From Paracraurococcus sp042666655 (GTDB taxonomy: Bacteria; Pseudomonadota; Alphaproteobacteria; Acetobacterales; Acetobacteraceae), in assembly GCF_042666655.1 (NCBI RefSeq), contig NZ_JBHTDE010000009.1:62001-126000 (forward strand): DNA of 64,000 nucleotides, in the 5' to 3' direction. Below, piece after piece: positions 1-11,152 of the stretch. Under the pieces are notes generated by a model that ran no database searches, was not told the DNA's origin, and saw only the letters and a program-made list of their open reading frames with translations. Every line of letters starts with the position of its first letter. Within the stretch, counting starts at the first letter, position 1. The translations under genes and the position numbers were made by a program.

Positions 1-311
1 TCCCCGCGGCCTTGTGTTCGACCGGGGAACAGAAGGCCCTGCTGGTCGCCGTGGTGCTGGCGCATGCCGCGCTGATCGCCGCGGCGCGCGGCTTCGCCCC
101 CCTGCTGCTGCTGGACGAGGTGGCCGCCCACCTGGACGAAACCCGGCGGGAAGCCTTGTTCGCGGCGCTCGCCGCCCTGCCGGCCCAGGCCTTCCTGACC
201 GGGACGGATGCCGCCGTCTTCGCCCCGCTGCGGGGAATTGCCGAGGCTTTCAGGGCTTCCCCGGGGGCACTCGTTCCGGATGGAGATTTTCCCGTGCCTG
301 GGGGCGCCTGA
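1..311 (+). CDS. recF: RecF, C-terminal fragment (cut by window edge)
   Basis: Only the last ~103 codons are present; the frame is already open at base 3 and the start lies outside the window. RecF is the SMC/ABC-type ATPase that loads RecA at gaps and stalled forks. The visible part has the signature segment CSTGEQKALL followed by LLLLDEVAAHLD, i.e. the ABC signature and the Walker B/D-loop of RecF, and then the short C-terminal tail. Its position 56 bp before gyrB on the same strand matches the common dnaA-dnaN-recF-gyrB order, so the region just upstream of the window may be near the replication origin (inference). Confidence 0.9.
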   Translation, partial: PAALCSTGEQKALLVAVVLAHAALIAAARGFAPLLLLDEVAAHLDETRREALFAALAALPAQAFLTGTDAAVFAPLRGIAEAFRASPGALVPDGDFPVPGGA

Positions 312-367
312 ATCCCTATATTGCAGCCAGTTTCCCGACGCGATGACCCAAGGAGTTTGCCGCCGGC

Positions 368-2815
<2,448 letters not shown>

Positions 2816-2987
2816 CCGGTTGTCCATGCTGCCGGACCGGGTCGCACTTTCGTCGCCGAGCTGCACCTCAATGCAGGTGAGCTGGCCGGCGAACCGCGCC
2901 GGTGTCGCCTCGACCTTGGCGGCGGCCTGCGACGCCAGGGTTATCGCTCCCGTGCACGTCGTCGTCGGTGTCGAACTGGATCACCAC
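2816..2987 (-). pseudogene. Frameshifted remnant of an HPF/RaiA-type (S30AE) ribosome hibernation factor
   Basis: Read on the minus strand from a GTG pair at 2987, one frame gives VVIQFDTDDDVHGS; from about 2945 a frame shifted by one base continues with LASQAAAKVEATPARFAGQ and then TCIEVQLGDESATRSGSMD. Joined, this matches the N-terminal half of the S30AE fold (beta strand with NTD, helix ending in ARF, then the R-x-EVHL-x-DEN strand). The rest of the protein is missing because the sequence runs into the end of gyrB. One frameshift plus 3' truncation make it a pseudogene. The family call is by eye; the frameshift is read directly. Confidence 0.6.
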
Positions 2988-3181
2988 GCCACGCTTCAGA
3001 TGAAAATTTATTAATTAACGAAAGCCACCAGTAGCGGATGGTCGAGCAGAATGATGCTGCAAAGCGTGTTTCTGTCGGGTTGTCGCCAGCCGGTCGGCGC
3101 GAACATCTGCAGTCAATGAAAAAACAGTAAACCATACCGGGTCGCTGGCGTTAGCCGAACCGTTGCAGGTGCCGGGACAGC
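2988..3181. other. Intergenic region upstream of the act operon
   Basis: No gene seen. The stretch is less GC-rich than its surroundings (AT-rich runs at 3003-3022 and about 3113-3135) and lies directly before actA, so it is the likely place for the promoter of the complex III-selAB operon. I could not pick out a convincing -35/-10 pair. Confidence 0.4.
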
Positions 3182-3847
3182 ATGCCGCAGATCTTCTCGT
3201 CCAGGTCGGATCGCCGGCTGCGCCTGGCGCTGGCCATCGGGGCGGCGGCACTGTTCCTCAGCCTCGCGGTGGGCTTCGCCTATGCCCGCTCCGGCGCCGC
3301 CTGGGCGGTCGGGAGGCCGGCGTTGCAGCCTATCCCCTTCAGCCATGCCGTGCATGCCGGGGGCCTCGGCCTCGATTGCCGCTTCTGCCATGCCGGAGTC
3401 GAGCGGGAGGCCGCGGCGGGCATGCCGACCGCCGAGACCTGCCTCGGCTGCCACGCCCGGGTCTGGACCGTGGTGCCGCAATTCGCGCCGCTGGCCACCG
3501 CCCTGGCGCGGAGCACGGCGGTCGCCTGGGCCTCGGTGCATCGCCTGCCGGACCATGTCCGTTTCCACCACGCCGCGCATGTTCAGTCCGGCGTCTCCTG
3601 CCAGACCTGTCATGGTCCGGTCTGGGAGATGCCGCGGACGGTGAAGGCGGAGACGCTGTCGATGGGCTGGTGCCTCGACTGCCACCGCGACCCGGCACCG
3701 CGCCAGGGCACAGTGGAGCAGGTCTTCGACCGCACGCCGGTGGAAGGGCAGCCCCCCGACCGGCCCTTCGGTCTTGCCGCGCAGCCCGTCCTGCACCAGG
3801 GCATCGAGGTCTCGCCGCTGACCCGTTGCTCGACATGCCACCGCTGA
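3182..3847 (+). CDS. actA: Alternative complex III pentaheme cytochrome c subunit ActA
   Basis: ActA passes electrons from quinol oxidation to the periplasmic electron carrier in alternative complex III (ACIII). The 221-residue protein has an N-terminal membrane segment (about residues 12-32) acting as an uncleaved anchor or signal, and exactly five CxxCH heme sites (CRFCH, CLGCH, CQTCH, CLDCH, CSTCH), as expected for this family. Additional histidines between the sites can serve as distal heme ligands. It is the first gene of a six-gene operon in canonical act order and its stop overlaps the start of actB by one base. The start is the ATG at 3182; no strong ribosome-binding site is visible. 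Confidence 0.93.
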   Translation: MPQIFSSRSDRRLRLALAIGAAALFLSLAVGFAYARSGAAWAVGRPALQPIPFSHAVHAGGLGLDCRFCHAGVEREAAAGMPTAETCLGCHARVWTVVPQFAPLATALARSTAVAWASVHRLPDHVRFHHAAHVQSGVSCQTCHGPVWEMPRTVKAETLSMGWCLDCHRDPAPRQGTVEQVFDRTPVEGQPPDRPFGLAAQPVLHQGIEVSPLTRCSTCHR

Positions 3848-6582
3848 TGCCGGCCGATCCCACCAGCCGCCGCGACGTCCTGCTGATGGGCGCTTCCATC
3901 GCCCTCGCCGCCGCCGGCTGCGACGGGCCGGACGAGCATGGTCACCCGCTGCATGCCCGTCCGCGCGGCGTGGTCGGGGAAGCCGCCAGCTTCGCCACCG
4001 TGCTCGACCTCGAAGGGCTGGGTCGTGGTGTGCTGGCCCGCACCCGGGCCGGCCATGCGATCAAGCTGGAGGGCAACCCGCAGCACCCGGCCAGCCTCGG
4101 CGCCACCGACATCTTCGCCGAAGCGGCGGTGCTCTCGCTGCACGACCCCGCACGCTCCCGCCGGATCCGCCGCGATGGCGCTCCGCGCCCGCCAGCGGAG
4201 CTTGATGCCGCCCTGGACTCGATCCGGACGGCGCTGCTGGCGGATCAGGGCGCCGGGCTGCGGCTGCTGACCGGACCCGTCGGCTCGCCCACATTGGCGC
4301 GGCTGATCGGCGAGGTGCTGGCGGAATATCCTGGCGCGCACTGGCACCAGCACGACCCGCTGGCCGATGACGCGGCGCTGGCCGGGGCGATGGCCGCAGT
4401 CGGCCAACCGGTCGCCGTGCTGCCGGACTTGGCGCGGGCGCAGGCGGTGCTCTGCCTCGGCGCCGATCCGCTGGGGCCGGGACCGGCGCAGCTGCGCCAG
4501 GCGCGGGACTGGAGCAGCGGGCGCCGGAAAGGCCGGGCCGCCGGCCGGATGCCACGGCTCTTCGTCGCGGAGGCCTCGCCCAGCCTGACCGGCGCCCGGG
4601 CCGACCGCCGCATCCCCTTGCACCCGGCCGAGGCCGAGGATTTTGCCCGCGCCGTCGCCGCCACGCTCGGCCTGCCCGGTCTGGCCAGGGACGGCGCCCA
4701 TCCGGAGGCCGCCGGCATCGGCGCCGCGCTGCGCGACGCCGGTCCGGCCGGGCTGGTACTCGCCGGGCGCGGCCAGCCGCCGGCGGTGCATGCCCTGGCG
4801 CATGCGATGAACCAGGCGCTCGGCGCCTCCGGCACCGCGCTGCGGCTGATCGTCCCGCCTTTGGCCCGGCCAGAGCCCATGGCCACCTCGCTCGCTGACC
4901 TGACCCAGGCCATGCAGGTGGGGGTGGTGACGCATCTGCTGGTGCTCGGCGCCAACCCGGTGGCCGAGGCGCCGGCGGCGCTGGACTTCGCCGGGGCATT
5001 GCGCCGGGTGGAATTCACCTTGCATGCCGGCCAGTGGGTGGATGAGACGGCGCATCTCTGCCGCTGGCACGTGCCCTTGCCGCATCCGCTGGAGGCCTGG
5101 GGGGATTCCCGTGCCTTCGACGGCACCCTGGCGATCCGCCAGCCGGTGACGTTACCCCTGGCCGAGGCAGCGCGCGGCGAGGCCGAATTGCTCGGCGCGC
5201 TGCTCGGCACGCCGCTCACCGCGCGCGAGGCGGTCGCCGCCACCTGGCGTGCCGCCTGGGGCGAGGATGGCTTCGACGCCCGCTGGGATGCTGCGCTCGA
5301 AGCCGGAATCGCCGGCGATCCCGCCCCCACCGTCACCCCCGCCTTGCTCCCCGGTTGGGACCAGCCGGGCGGAGCGCCCCCCGCCGCCCTGACGGCGGTC
5401 TTCGCCCCCGACGCGGGCCTGCGCGCCGAGGCGCAGAATGCCTGGCTGCAGGAGATGCCGCGCCCGCTGACCGGCCTCGCCTGGGGCAATGCCGCGCTGT
5501 TCGACCCGCTGACCGCGGCGACCCTCGGCCTCGCCCCTGGCGACGAGGCGGAATTGACCCTCGACGGCCGCCGGGTGCTCGCCGCCTGCTGGCCAGTGCC
5601 GGGCCATGCGCCGGGCTGCGTCACCCTGCCGCTCGGCGGCGGCCGGCGGGCGGCCGGCGAGGTCGGCACCGGGCGCGGCTTCGATGCCAACCGGCTGCGC
5701 CCGGCCGATGGCGCCTGGACGGCGCCGGGCCTCGGCGTGCGGGCCACCGGCCGGCGCGCCGCGCTGGTCGCCACCGATGCGCATCACCGGCCGGACGAGG
5801 CCGGGGCGGTGCCACGCTTGCGGCCGGGCGAGGCGCTGCCGCCGATCGCGCCCGGGGCCTCGCTGCATCCGGACTGGGCCTATGCCGGCCGCGCCTGGGC
5901 CATGGCGATCGACATCGACGCCTGCATCGGCTGCAACGCCTGCGCCGTCGCCTGCCAGGCGGAGAACAACGTCCCCGTGGTCGGACCGGAGGAGCTGGCC
6001 CGCGGCCGCGGCATGCACTGGCTGCGGATCGACCGCTACGACAGCCCGGCGCCCGAGGCCGCCGCAGCCAGCTTCCAGCCGGTGCCCTGCATGCAGTGCG
6101 AGAAGGCGCCCTGCGAGCCGGTCTGCCCGGTCAATGCCACGGTGCATGACAACGAGGGGCTGAACGTCATGGTGCATGCGCGCTGCATCGGCACCCGCAC
6201 CTGCTCCAACAATTGCCCCTACAAGGTCCGCCGCTTCAACTGGGACGACCATCGCCGGGCGATGGACACGCCGCGCCGCAATCCTGAGGTGCCGCTGCGG
6301 CCGCGCGGGGTGATGGAGAAATGCACCTATTGCAGCCACCGCATCACAGCGGCGCGGACCCAGGCGGGGCTCGAGGGCCGCGCGCTGCGCGACGGCGAGG
6401 TGGAGACCGCCTGCCAGCGTGCCTGCCCGACCCAGGCCATCACCTTCGGCGACCTGAACGCGCCGGGCAGCGCCGTCGCCGCGCTGCGCCGGGATGGCCG
6501 CAGCTACGCCCTGCTCGGCCATCTCGGCACCCGGCCGCGCACCACCTACCTGGCGCAGATCCTGCCGGACGCGCCGGCTTGA
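3847..6582 (+). CDS. actB: Alternative complex III molybdopterin-oxidoreductase-like/Fe-S subunit ActB
   Basis: Fused ActB1-ActB2 protein of about 911 residues. The N-terminal ~670 residues resemble a molybdopterin oxidoreductase that in ACIII carries no cofactor; the C-terminal ~220 residues are ferredoxin-like with four cysteine clusters (CIGCNACAVAC near residue 693, CMQCEKAPCEPVC, CIGTRTCSNNC, and CTYC...ACQRAC) for three 4Fe-4S and one 3Fe-4S centres in known homologues. The N-terminus TSRRDVLLMGASIALAAAGC looks like a twin-arginine signal, so the subunit is probably exported. The start chosen is ATG 3847 (TGATG overlap with actA); an in-frame ATG at 3835 is also possible. The stop overlaps the TTG start of actC. 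Confidence 0.93.
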   Translation: MPADPTSRRDVLLMGASIALAAAGCDGPDEHGHPLHARPRGVVGEAASFATVLDLEGLGRGVLARTRAGHAIKLEGNPQHPASLGATDIFAEAAVLSLHDPARSRRIRRDGAPRPPAELDAALDSIRTALLADQGAGLRLLTGPVGSPTLARLIGEVLAEYPGAHWHQHDPLADDAALAGAMAAVGQPVAVLPDLARAQAVLCLGADPLGPGPAQLRQARDWSSGRRKGRAAGRMPRLFVAEASPSLTGARADRRIPLHPAEAEDFARAVAATLGLPGLARDGAHPEAAGIGAALRDAGPAGLVLAGRGQPPAVHALAHAMNQALGASGTALRLIVPPLARPEPMATSLADLTQAMQVGVVTHLLVLGANPVAEAPAALDFAGALRRVEFTLHAGQWVDETAHLCRWHVPLPHPLEAWGDSRAFDGTLAIRQPVTLPLAEAARGEAELLGALLGTPLTAREAVAATWRAAWGEDGFDARWDAALEAGIAGDPAPTVTPALLPGWDQPGGAPPAALTAVFAPDAGLRAEAQNAWLQEMPRPLTGLAWGNAALFDPLTAATLGLAPGDEAELTLDGRRVLAACWPVPGHAPGCVTLPLGGGRRAAGEVGTGRGFDANRLRPADGAWTAPGLGVRATGRRAALVATDAHHRPDEAGAVPRLRPGEALPPIAPGASLHPDWAYAGRAWAMAIDIDACIGCNACAVACQAENNVPVVGPEELARGRGMHWLRIDRYDSPAPEAAAASFQPVPCMQCEKAPCEPVCPVNATVHDNEGLNVMVHARCIGTRTCSNNCPYKVRRFNWDDHRRAMDTPRRNPEVPLRPRGVMEKCTYCSHRITAARTQAGLEGRALRDGEVETACQRACPTQAITFGDLNAPGSAVAALRRDGRSYALLGHLGTRPRTTYLAQILPDAPA

Positions 6583-7901
6583 GTATCTCTGCAGCGCCGG
6601 TCGTCGCCGCCACCCTGCGGCCCGGTGGCTGGGGGTTCCAGGTCTCGCTGCTGTTGGCCCTGGCGGGCGTCGCGGTGCTGGCCGGGGCGGTCGCCGCGCT
6701 GCTGGTCCTCGGCATCGGCATCTGGGGCAACAACATCCCCTATGTCTGGGGCTTCGACCTCATCGCCTATGCCTGGTGGATCGGCATCGCCAATGCCGCC
6801 AGCCTCTTCGCCGCGGTGCTGGTGCTGCGCCGGCACGGGCTGCGAACCGCGGTGAACCGCTTCGCCGAGGCCGTCGCACTCGCCGCCGTGCTGGCCGCCG
6901 CGCTCTATCCCATCCTGCATCTCGGCCGGCCCTGGCTGTTCGGCTGGACCATCCCCTATCCGGCGACGACGCGCCTCTGGCCGCAATTAGGCAGCCCGCT
7001 GGTCTGGGATTTCTGGGGGATCATGGCGCATGTCGTCGTCACCTCGCTGTTCTGGTTCATCGGCCTGATCCCCGACCTGGCGACCCTGCGTGACCGCGCC
7101 GCGACCCAGGGCCACTGGGCCATGGCCCGGACCTATGGGCTGTTCGCGCTGGGCTGGCGCGGCTCGGTCATGCATTGGCACCGGCATCAGCTGGCCTATC
7201 GGCTGGTCGCCGCGCTGGTGCTGCCTCTGCTGCTCTCGGCGCAGACCGTGGTGGCGCTGGAATTCGCCACCACCCTGGTCCCGGCCTGGCACCAGGCGCG
7301 GCTGCCGGTGCATGTGGTGGTGACGGGCCTGCCTTCCGGCCTCGGCGTGGTGCTGGCCATGGCGGCGGTGCTGCGCCACGCGCTCTCGCTCGAACGCTTC
7401 GTCGATGCGGGGGACATGGACCTGCTGGCCCGTTTGCTGGCCTGCGCCGCCCTGGCCTCCGGCGCTGCCTATGCGCATGAACTGGTCACCGGCCTGCTGC
7501 TGGAGGATGCCGAGACCCGCGTCGCCTTCGTCGCCCGCGCCTTCGGCGCCGGGGCGCCGGCCTATTGGGGCGCCGTGCTGCTGGCGGTGCTGCTGCCGCA
7601 AGTGCTGTGGTCGCGCGGACTGCGGCTGCGTGCCTGGGTTGCCATCCCGGTCGGGTTGCTGGCCGCCGCCGGCGTCTGGCTCGACCGCTGGTCGCTGGTG
7701 GTGGGCGGCATGCTGCGCGAGCGCCTGCCGGCCCATGCCGTGGCCTATGCACCGAGCCCGGCCGAATGGGCGCTGCTCGGCGGCAGCGCCGCGCTGTTCG
7801 CCGCCGCCCTGTTGCTGTTCGGCCGCTACATCCCCGTCGTGGCGATCTTCGAGATCCGCCATGAGGAAACGCTCGCCGAAACGGCCGAGGAGGAACGGTG
7901 A
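6579..7901 (+). CDS. actC: Alternative complex III NrfD-like membrane subunit ActC
   Basis: Polytopic subunit of about 440 residues with roughly ten hydrophobic helices. ActC is an NrfD/PsrC-type protein that binds menaquinol or ubiquinol and is proposed to couple quinol oxidation to proton translocation. WGNNIPYVWGFDLIAYAWWIGIANA and HLGRPWLFGWTIPYP segments are typical of the ActC/NrfD group. The upstream frame is closed by overlap with actB; the only suitable initiator is TTG 6579, which overlaps the actB stop, implying translational coupling. The C-terminus ends in an acidic cytoplasmic tail and its stop overlaps the GTG of actD. Confidence 0.92.
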   Translation: MSISAAPVVAATLRPGGWGFQVSLLLALAGVAVLAGAVAALLVLGIGIWGNNIPYVWGFDLIAYAWWIGIANAASLFAAVLVLRRHGLRTAVNRFAEAVALAAVLAAALYPILHLGRPWLFGWTIPYPATTRLWPQLGSPLVWDFWGIMAHVVVTSLFWFIGLIPDLATLRDRAATQGHWAMARTYGLFALGWRGSVMHWHRHQLAYRLVAALVLPLLLSAQTVVALEFATTLVPAWHQARLPVHVVVTGLPSGLGVVLAMAAVLRHALSLERFVDAGDMDLLARLLACAALASGAAYAHELVTGLLLEDAETRVAFVARAFGAGAPAYWGAVLLAVLLPQVLWSRGLRLRAWVAIPVGLLAAAGVWLDRWSLVVGGMLRERLPAHAVAYAPSPAEWALLGGSAALFAAALLLFGRYIPVVAIFEIRHEETLAETAEEER

Positions 7902-8437
7902 GCCAGCCGCCGCTCCACGGCGCCATCGCCGAATTTGCCGCGGCCGACACGCTGGTCGCCGCGGTCCGTGCCGCCCGCGCGGCCGGTTGGTCGCGGCTCG
8001 ACGCGCATGCACCGCATCCGGTGCCGGAGGCGGCGGAAGCGCTCGGCGCGCGGGCCACGCCGGTTGCCTGGATCGCCATCGCCGCCGGGATCTTCGGCGC
8101 GATCACCGCCTATGGCACAGAATGGTACCTCTCCGTGCATGACTACCCGCTGAATGTCGGCGGCAGGCCGATGGATGCCTGGCCGGTCTTCCTGCCGGCG
8201 GCCTATATCGTCGGCGTGCTCTGGGCGGCGGCGGCGGCGCTGCTGGGAATGCTGTGGCTGAACCGGCTGCCGCGACTGCACCACCCGGTGTTCTTCGCCC
8301 GCGGCTTCCACCGCGCCACCCAGGACCGCTACTTCCTCTATTTGTCGGCCGAGGATCCGATCTTCGCGCCCGAGGCGGCGCTGGAATTCCTGCGCGGCCT
8401 CCGGCCGTTGCGGGTCTCCACGGTGCGCGCCGCATGA
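7898..8437 (+). CDS. actD: Alternative complex III subunit ActD (DUF3341)
   Basis: 179-residue subunit with two central membrane helices (about residues 65-85 and 100-125) flanked by soluble parts, the pattern of DUF3341/ActD. ActD sits next to ActC and ActF in ACIII; its exact role is unknown. The GTG start overlaps the actC stop (GTGA) and the gene ends in an ATGA overlap with actE. Motifs such as YPLNVGGRPMDAWPVFLPA are typical of the family. Confidence 0.9.
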   Translation: MSQPPLHGAIAEFAAADTLVAAVRAARAAGWSRLDAHAPHPVPEAAEALGARATPVAWIAIAAGIFGAITAYGTEWYLSVHDYPLNVGGRPMDAWPVFLPAAYIVGVLWAAAAALLGMLWLNRLPRLHHPVFFARGFHRATQDRYFLYLSAEDPIFAPEAALEFLRGLRPLRVSTVRAA

Positions 8438-8847
8438 TCCGGGCGCTGCCGCTGTTGCTGCTGCTGGCCGGCTGCGACGGCTGGCCGGAAAGCCCGAAGC
8501 CGCCGCCGCCCGCCGCGCCGCCGGAAGGCGCCGTCCCGCGCGGGGCGGCGGCCCACCGCGCCGCGCTGGCGCCGCCGGGCCCGCCGGTGGACGCCGCGCT
8601 GCTGGCCGAGGGCGCCGGGCGCTACGCCATCTACTGCACCCCCTGCCATGGGGCCTCCGGCCGCGGCGATGGCGTGGTGGTCGCGCGCGGCCATCCGCCC
8701 ATCCCGCCGCTGCCGGCCGATCCGGCACGGAGCATGGCGGCGATCGCCGGAAACCTCGCCGGCGCGCATCCGCTGGCGGACCGACTGGACCCGCGCCAGC
8801 GCTGGGCGGTGGCGCGGCATGTCGCAGCTTTGCGGTGGGCAGAGTGA
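8434..8847 (+). CDS. actE: Alternative complex III monoheme cytochrome c lipoprotein ActE
   Basis: 137 residues with a short lipoprotein signal ending in LLLLLAGC, a proline-rich linker and one heme site CTPCH, followed by a class I cytochrome c fold. ActE is the periplasmic monoheme subunit of ACIII, which with ActA delivers electrons to the terminal oxidase. The ATG overlaps the actD stop. The lipobox indicates anchoring by N-terminal lipidation to the outer face of the inner membrane. Confidence 0.9.
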   Translation: MIRALPLLLLLAGCDGWPESPKPPPPAAPPEGAVPRGAAAHRAALAPPGPPVDAALLAEGAGRYAIYCTPCHGASGRGDGVVVARGHPPIPPLPADPARSMAAIAGNLAGAHPLADRLDPRQRWAVARHVAALRWAE

Positions 8848-9791
8848 TCGAACTCGCCTCGCCCCTGGTTGCTCCATGGGCCGAGGCCTGGCTGCCCGCC
8901 TTCCTGCTGGCGGCCGGGCTGACCGCCGGCGCGCTGGTGGCGCTGGCGCTGGGCCATCTGCTGGGCGAGGCCTGGCTGGCGCCGCTGCACCCGCCACTTG
9001 CCGCCATGGCCCGCGCCGCGCCGGTGCTGCTGCCGCTGGCCCTGCCGCTGCTGCTGGTCCCGCCCGCCTTCTATCCTTGGGCCGCAGCGCCGGGGGCCAG
9101 CGCCTGGTACCGGGCCGACGCCTTCCTGCTGCGCGGCCTGGCCGTGCTGCTGCTCTGGGTCGGGCTCGGCCGGCTGTTGGCCCGGCCGTACGTGCGGGGT
9201 CGCACGGCCGGCGCGGCGCTGCTGCTGCTGGTGCTGACTGGCGCCTTGGCGATGGAGGATTGGGCACTGTCCCGCGACCAGGCCTGGACTGGCAGCCTGC
9301 AGGGCCTGGCGCTGTTGGTGGAGCAGGCGGGTGCCGCCATCGCGCTGGCGACGCTGCTGGCGCTGCGGCATGTCACACCGGACGACGATGCCCGGACCGG
9401 CCTGGAACGCGCGCTGCTGACCTTCGCCATGGCCACGCTCTGGCTCTGGTTCGTCCAATATGTCGTCGTCTACGCCGCCAACCTGCCGCAGGAAGCTGCA
9501 TGGTACCTGCGGCGCTCCGGAGGGCCCTGGGGCTGGGTGAAGGCAGGGATCGCGGTGCCGGCGCTGCTGGCGGCGATCGGCCTGGCGCTGGTGCCGCAGT
9601 GGCGGCGCTGGCGGCTGGCGGCGGTCAGCGCCCTGCTGCTGGTGCAGCACCTGGCGCATCTGGCCTGGGTGGTGCGGCCGGATGCGACGCTTGCCGGCAA
9701 CGCGACGCCGGTCCTGGCGGATGCGCTGGTGCCCGGCGCGATGGCGCTGGCTGTCGCCCTGGCCTGGCGCCGCACCGCGCGGGCCGGCTGA
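8844..9791 (+). CDS. actF: Alternative complex III membrane subunit ActF
   Basis: About 315 residues, nearly all in hydrophobic helices (about ten), with the conserved WLWFVQYVVVYAANLPQEAAWY segment seen in ActF/ActC-like quinol:cytochrome c oxidoreductase subunits. I place the start at GTG 8844, which gives the same 4-base GTGA overlap used elsewhere in this operon; GTG 8835 in the same frame is an alternative. It is the last act gene: no ActG-like small subunit follows. selA starts only 2 bases after the stop, so complex III and selenocysteine synthesis genes share an operon. Confidence 0.88.
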   Translation: MIELASPLVAPWAEAWLPAFLLAAGLTAGALVALALGHLLGEAWLAPLHPPLAAMARAAPVLLPLALPLLLVPPAFYPWAAAPGASAWYRADAFLLRGLAVLLLWVGLGRLLARPYVRGRTAGAALLLLVLTGALAMEDWALSRDQAWTGSLQGLALLVEQAGAAIALATLLALRHVTPDDDARTGLERALLTFAMATLWLWFVQYVVVYAANLPQEAAWYLRRSGGPWGWVKAGIAVPALLAAIGLALVPQWRRWRLAAVSALLLVQHLAHLAWVVRPDATLAGNATPVLADALVPGAMALAVALAWRRTARAG

Positions 9792-9793
9792 GC

Positions 9794-11152
9794 ATGGACG
9801 GGCACGACCCGCGCCGCCGCCTGCCGGCGCTGCACCGCCTGCTCCATGCGCCGGAGGCCCAGGCGCTGCTGGCGGCGCATCCGCGCGCCGCCGTGGTGGC
9901 GGCGCTGCGGACGGCGCTGGAGGCCGCCCGGGCCGGGGCCGCTGCGCCGGATGCCGCCGCGTTGCTGGCCGCCGCCACCGAGGCGCTGGGTGCGACGCCC
10001 GGGCTGCGGCGGGTGCTGAATGCCACCGGGGTGGTGCTGCATACCGGCCTCGGCCGCGCGCCGCTGGCCCCCACCGCCCTGGCCGCCATCGCCGATCTCG
10101 CCGGCGGCTATGCCAATCTCGAGCTCGACCTCGACGGTGGCAGCCGCGGCGACCGCCATGCCGGCTGCGCCGCGCTGCTGCGGGAGCTCACCGGCGCCGA
10201 GGCGGCGCTGGTGGTGAACAACGGCGCCGCCGCGGTGCTGCTGGCGCTCTCGGCCCTGGCGGCGGGGGGCGAGGCCATCGTCTCCCGCGGCGAGCTGGTC
10301 GAGATCGGCGGCGGCTTCCGCATCCCAGAGGTGGTCGCCCAGGGCGGCGCCAAGCTGGTCGAGGTCGGCACCACCAATCGCACCCGGCTGGCGGATTTCG
10401 CCGCCACCATCGGCCCGGCGACGCGGGTGCTGCTGCGGGTGAACCCGGCCAATTACCGCATCCTCGGCTTCACCGAGGCGGTGGCACCGGCGGCGCTGGC
10501 AGGGCTGGCGCATGCGCGGGGCCTGCTGGCGATCGAGGATCTCGGCAGCGGCGCGCTGGTCGACCTCGCCCGCTTCGGCTTGCCGCGTGAGTCGACCCTG
10601 GCGGAGAGCGTCGCCGCCGGCTTCGACGTGGTGGCGGCGAGCGGCGACAAGCTGCTCGGCGGCCCGCAGGCCGGGCTGCTGATCGGCCGCGCCGACGCCA
10701 TCGCCCGCTGCGCCCGCCACCCGTTGATGCGGGCGCTGCGGCCGGACAAGCTGACGCTCGCCGCGCTGGAGGCGACGCTCAAGCTCTACCGCGACCCTGC
10801 CCGGCTGGCCGAAGCGGTGCCTGCGCTGGGCATGCTGGCGACGCCACCCGAGGTGCTGGCCGGCCGCGCCGGGCGGCTGCTGGCGCTGCTGCCGACCGCG
10901 GCCGGTGGCAGCCTGGAAGCTGGTGTCTCCCTGGCCGGCGGCGGCACCCTGCCGCTGCTGGAACTGCCGACCACGCTGGTGGCGCTGCGCCCCGCCGGGC
11001 TGCCGGCCGAGGCATTGGCGGCGCGGCTGCGGGCGGCGCGGCCGGCGCTGCTCGGCCGGCTCGACCGCGGCCGGCTGCTGCTCGACCCGCGCTGCCTCGC
11101 CGAGCCGGAGATCGCCGGGGCCGCCGAAGCCGTGACAGGCGCGCTGGCATGA
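9794..11152 (+). CDS. selA: L-seryl-tRNA(Sec) selenium transferase
   Basis: SelA converts Ser-tRNA(Sec) to Sec-tRNA(Sec) with selenophosphate, using pyridoxal phosphate. The 452-residue protein has the expected length, an N-terminal helical domain, RVLNATGVVLHTGLGRAPL, GGSRGDRH, VVNNGAAAVLL and the PLP lysine in ASGDKLLGGPQAG. It begins 2 bases after actF and overlaps selB by four bases (ATGA). Its client is the selenoprotein formate dehydrogenase encoded convergently a few kb downstream; selD and tRNA-Sec are also in the window. Confidence 0.96.
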   Translation: MDGHDPRRRLPALHRLLHAPEAQALLAAHPRAAVVAALRTALEAARAGAAAPDAAALLAAATEALGATPGLRRVLNATGVVLHTGLGRAPLAPTALAAIADLAGGYANLELDLDGGSRGDRHAGCAALLRELTGAEAALVVNNGAAAVLLALSALAAGGEAIVSRGELVEIGGGFRIPEVVAQGGAKLVEVGTTNRTRLADFAATIGPATRVLLRVNPANYRILGFTEAVAPAALAGLAHARGLLAIEDLGSGALVDLARFGLPRESTLAESVAAGFDVVAASGDKLLGGPQAGLLIGRADAIARCARHPLMRALRPDKLTLAALEATLKLYRDPARLAEAVPALGMLATPPEVLAGRAGRLLALLPTAAGGSLEAGVSLAGGGTLPLLELPTTLVALRPAGLPAEALAARLRAARPALLGRLDRGRLLLDPRCLAEPEIAGAAEAVTGALA

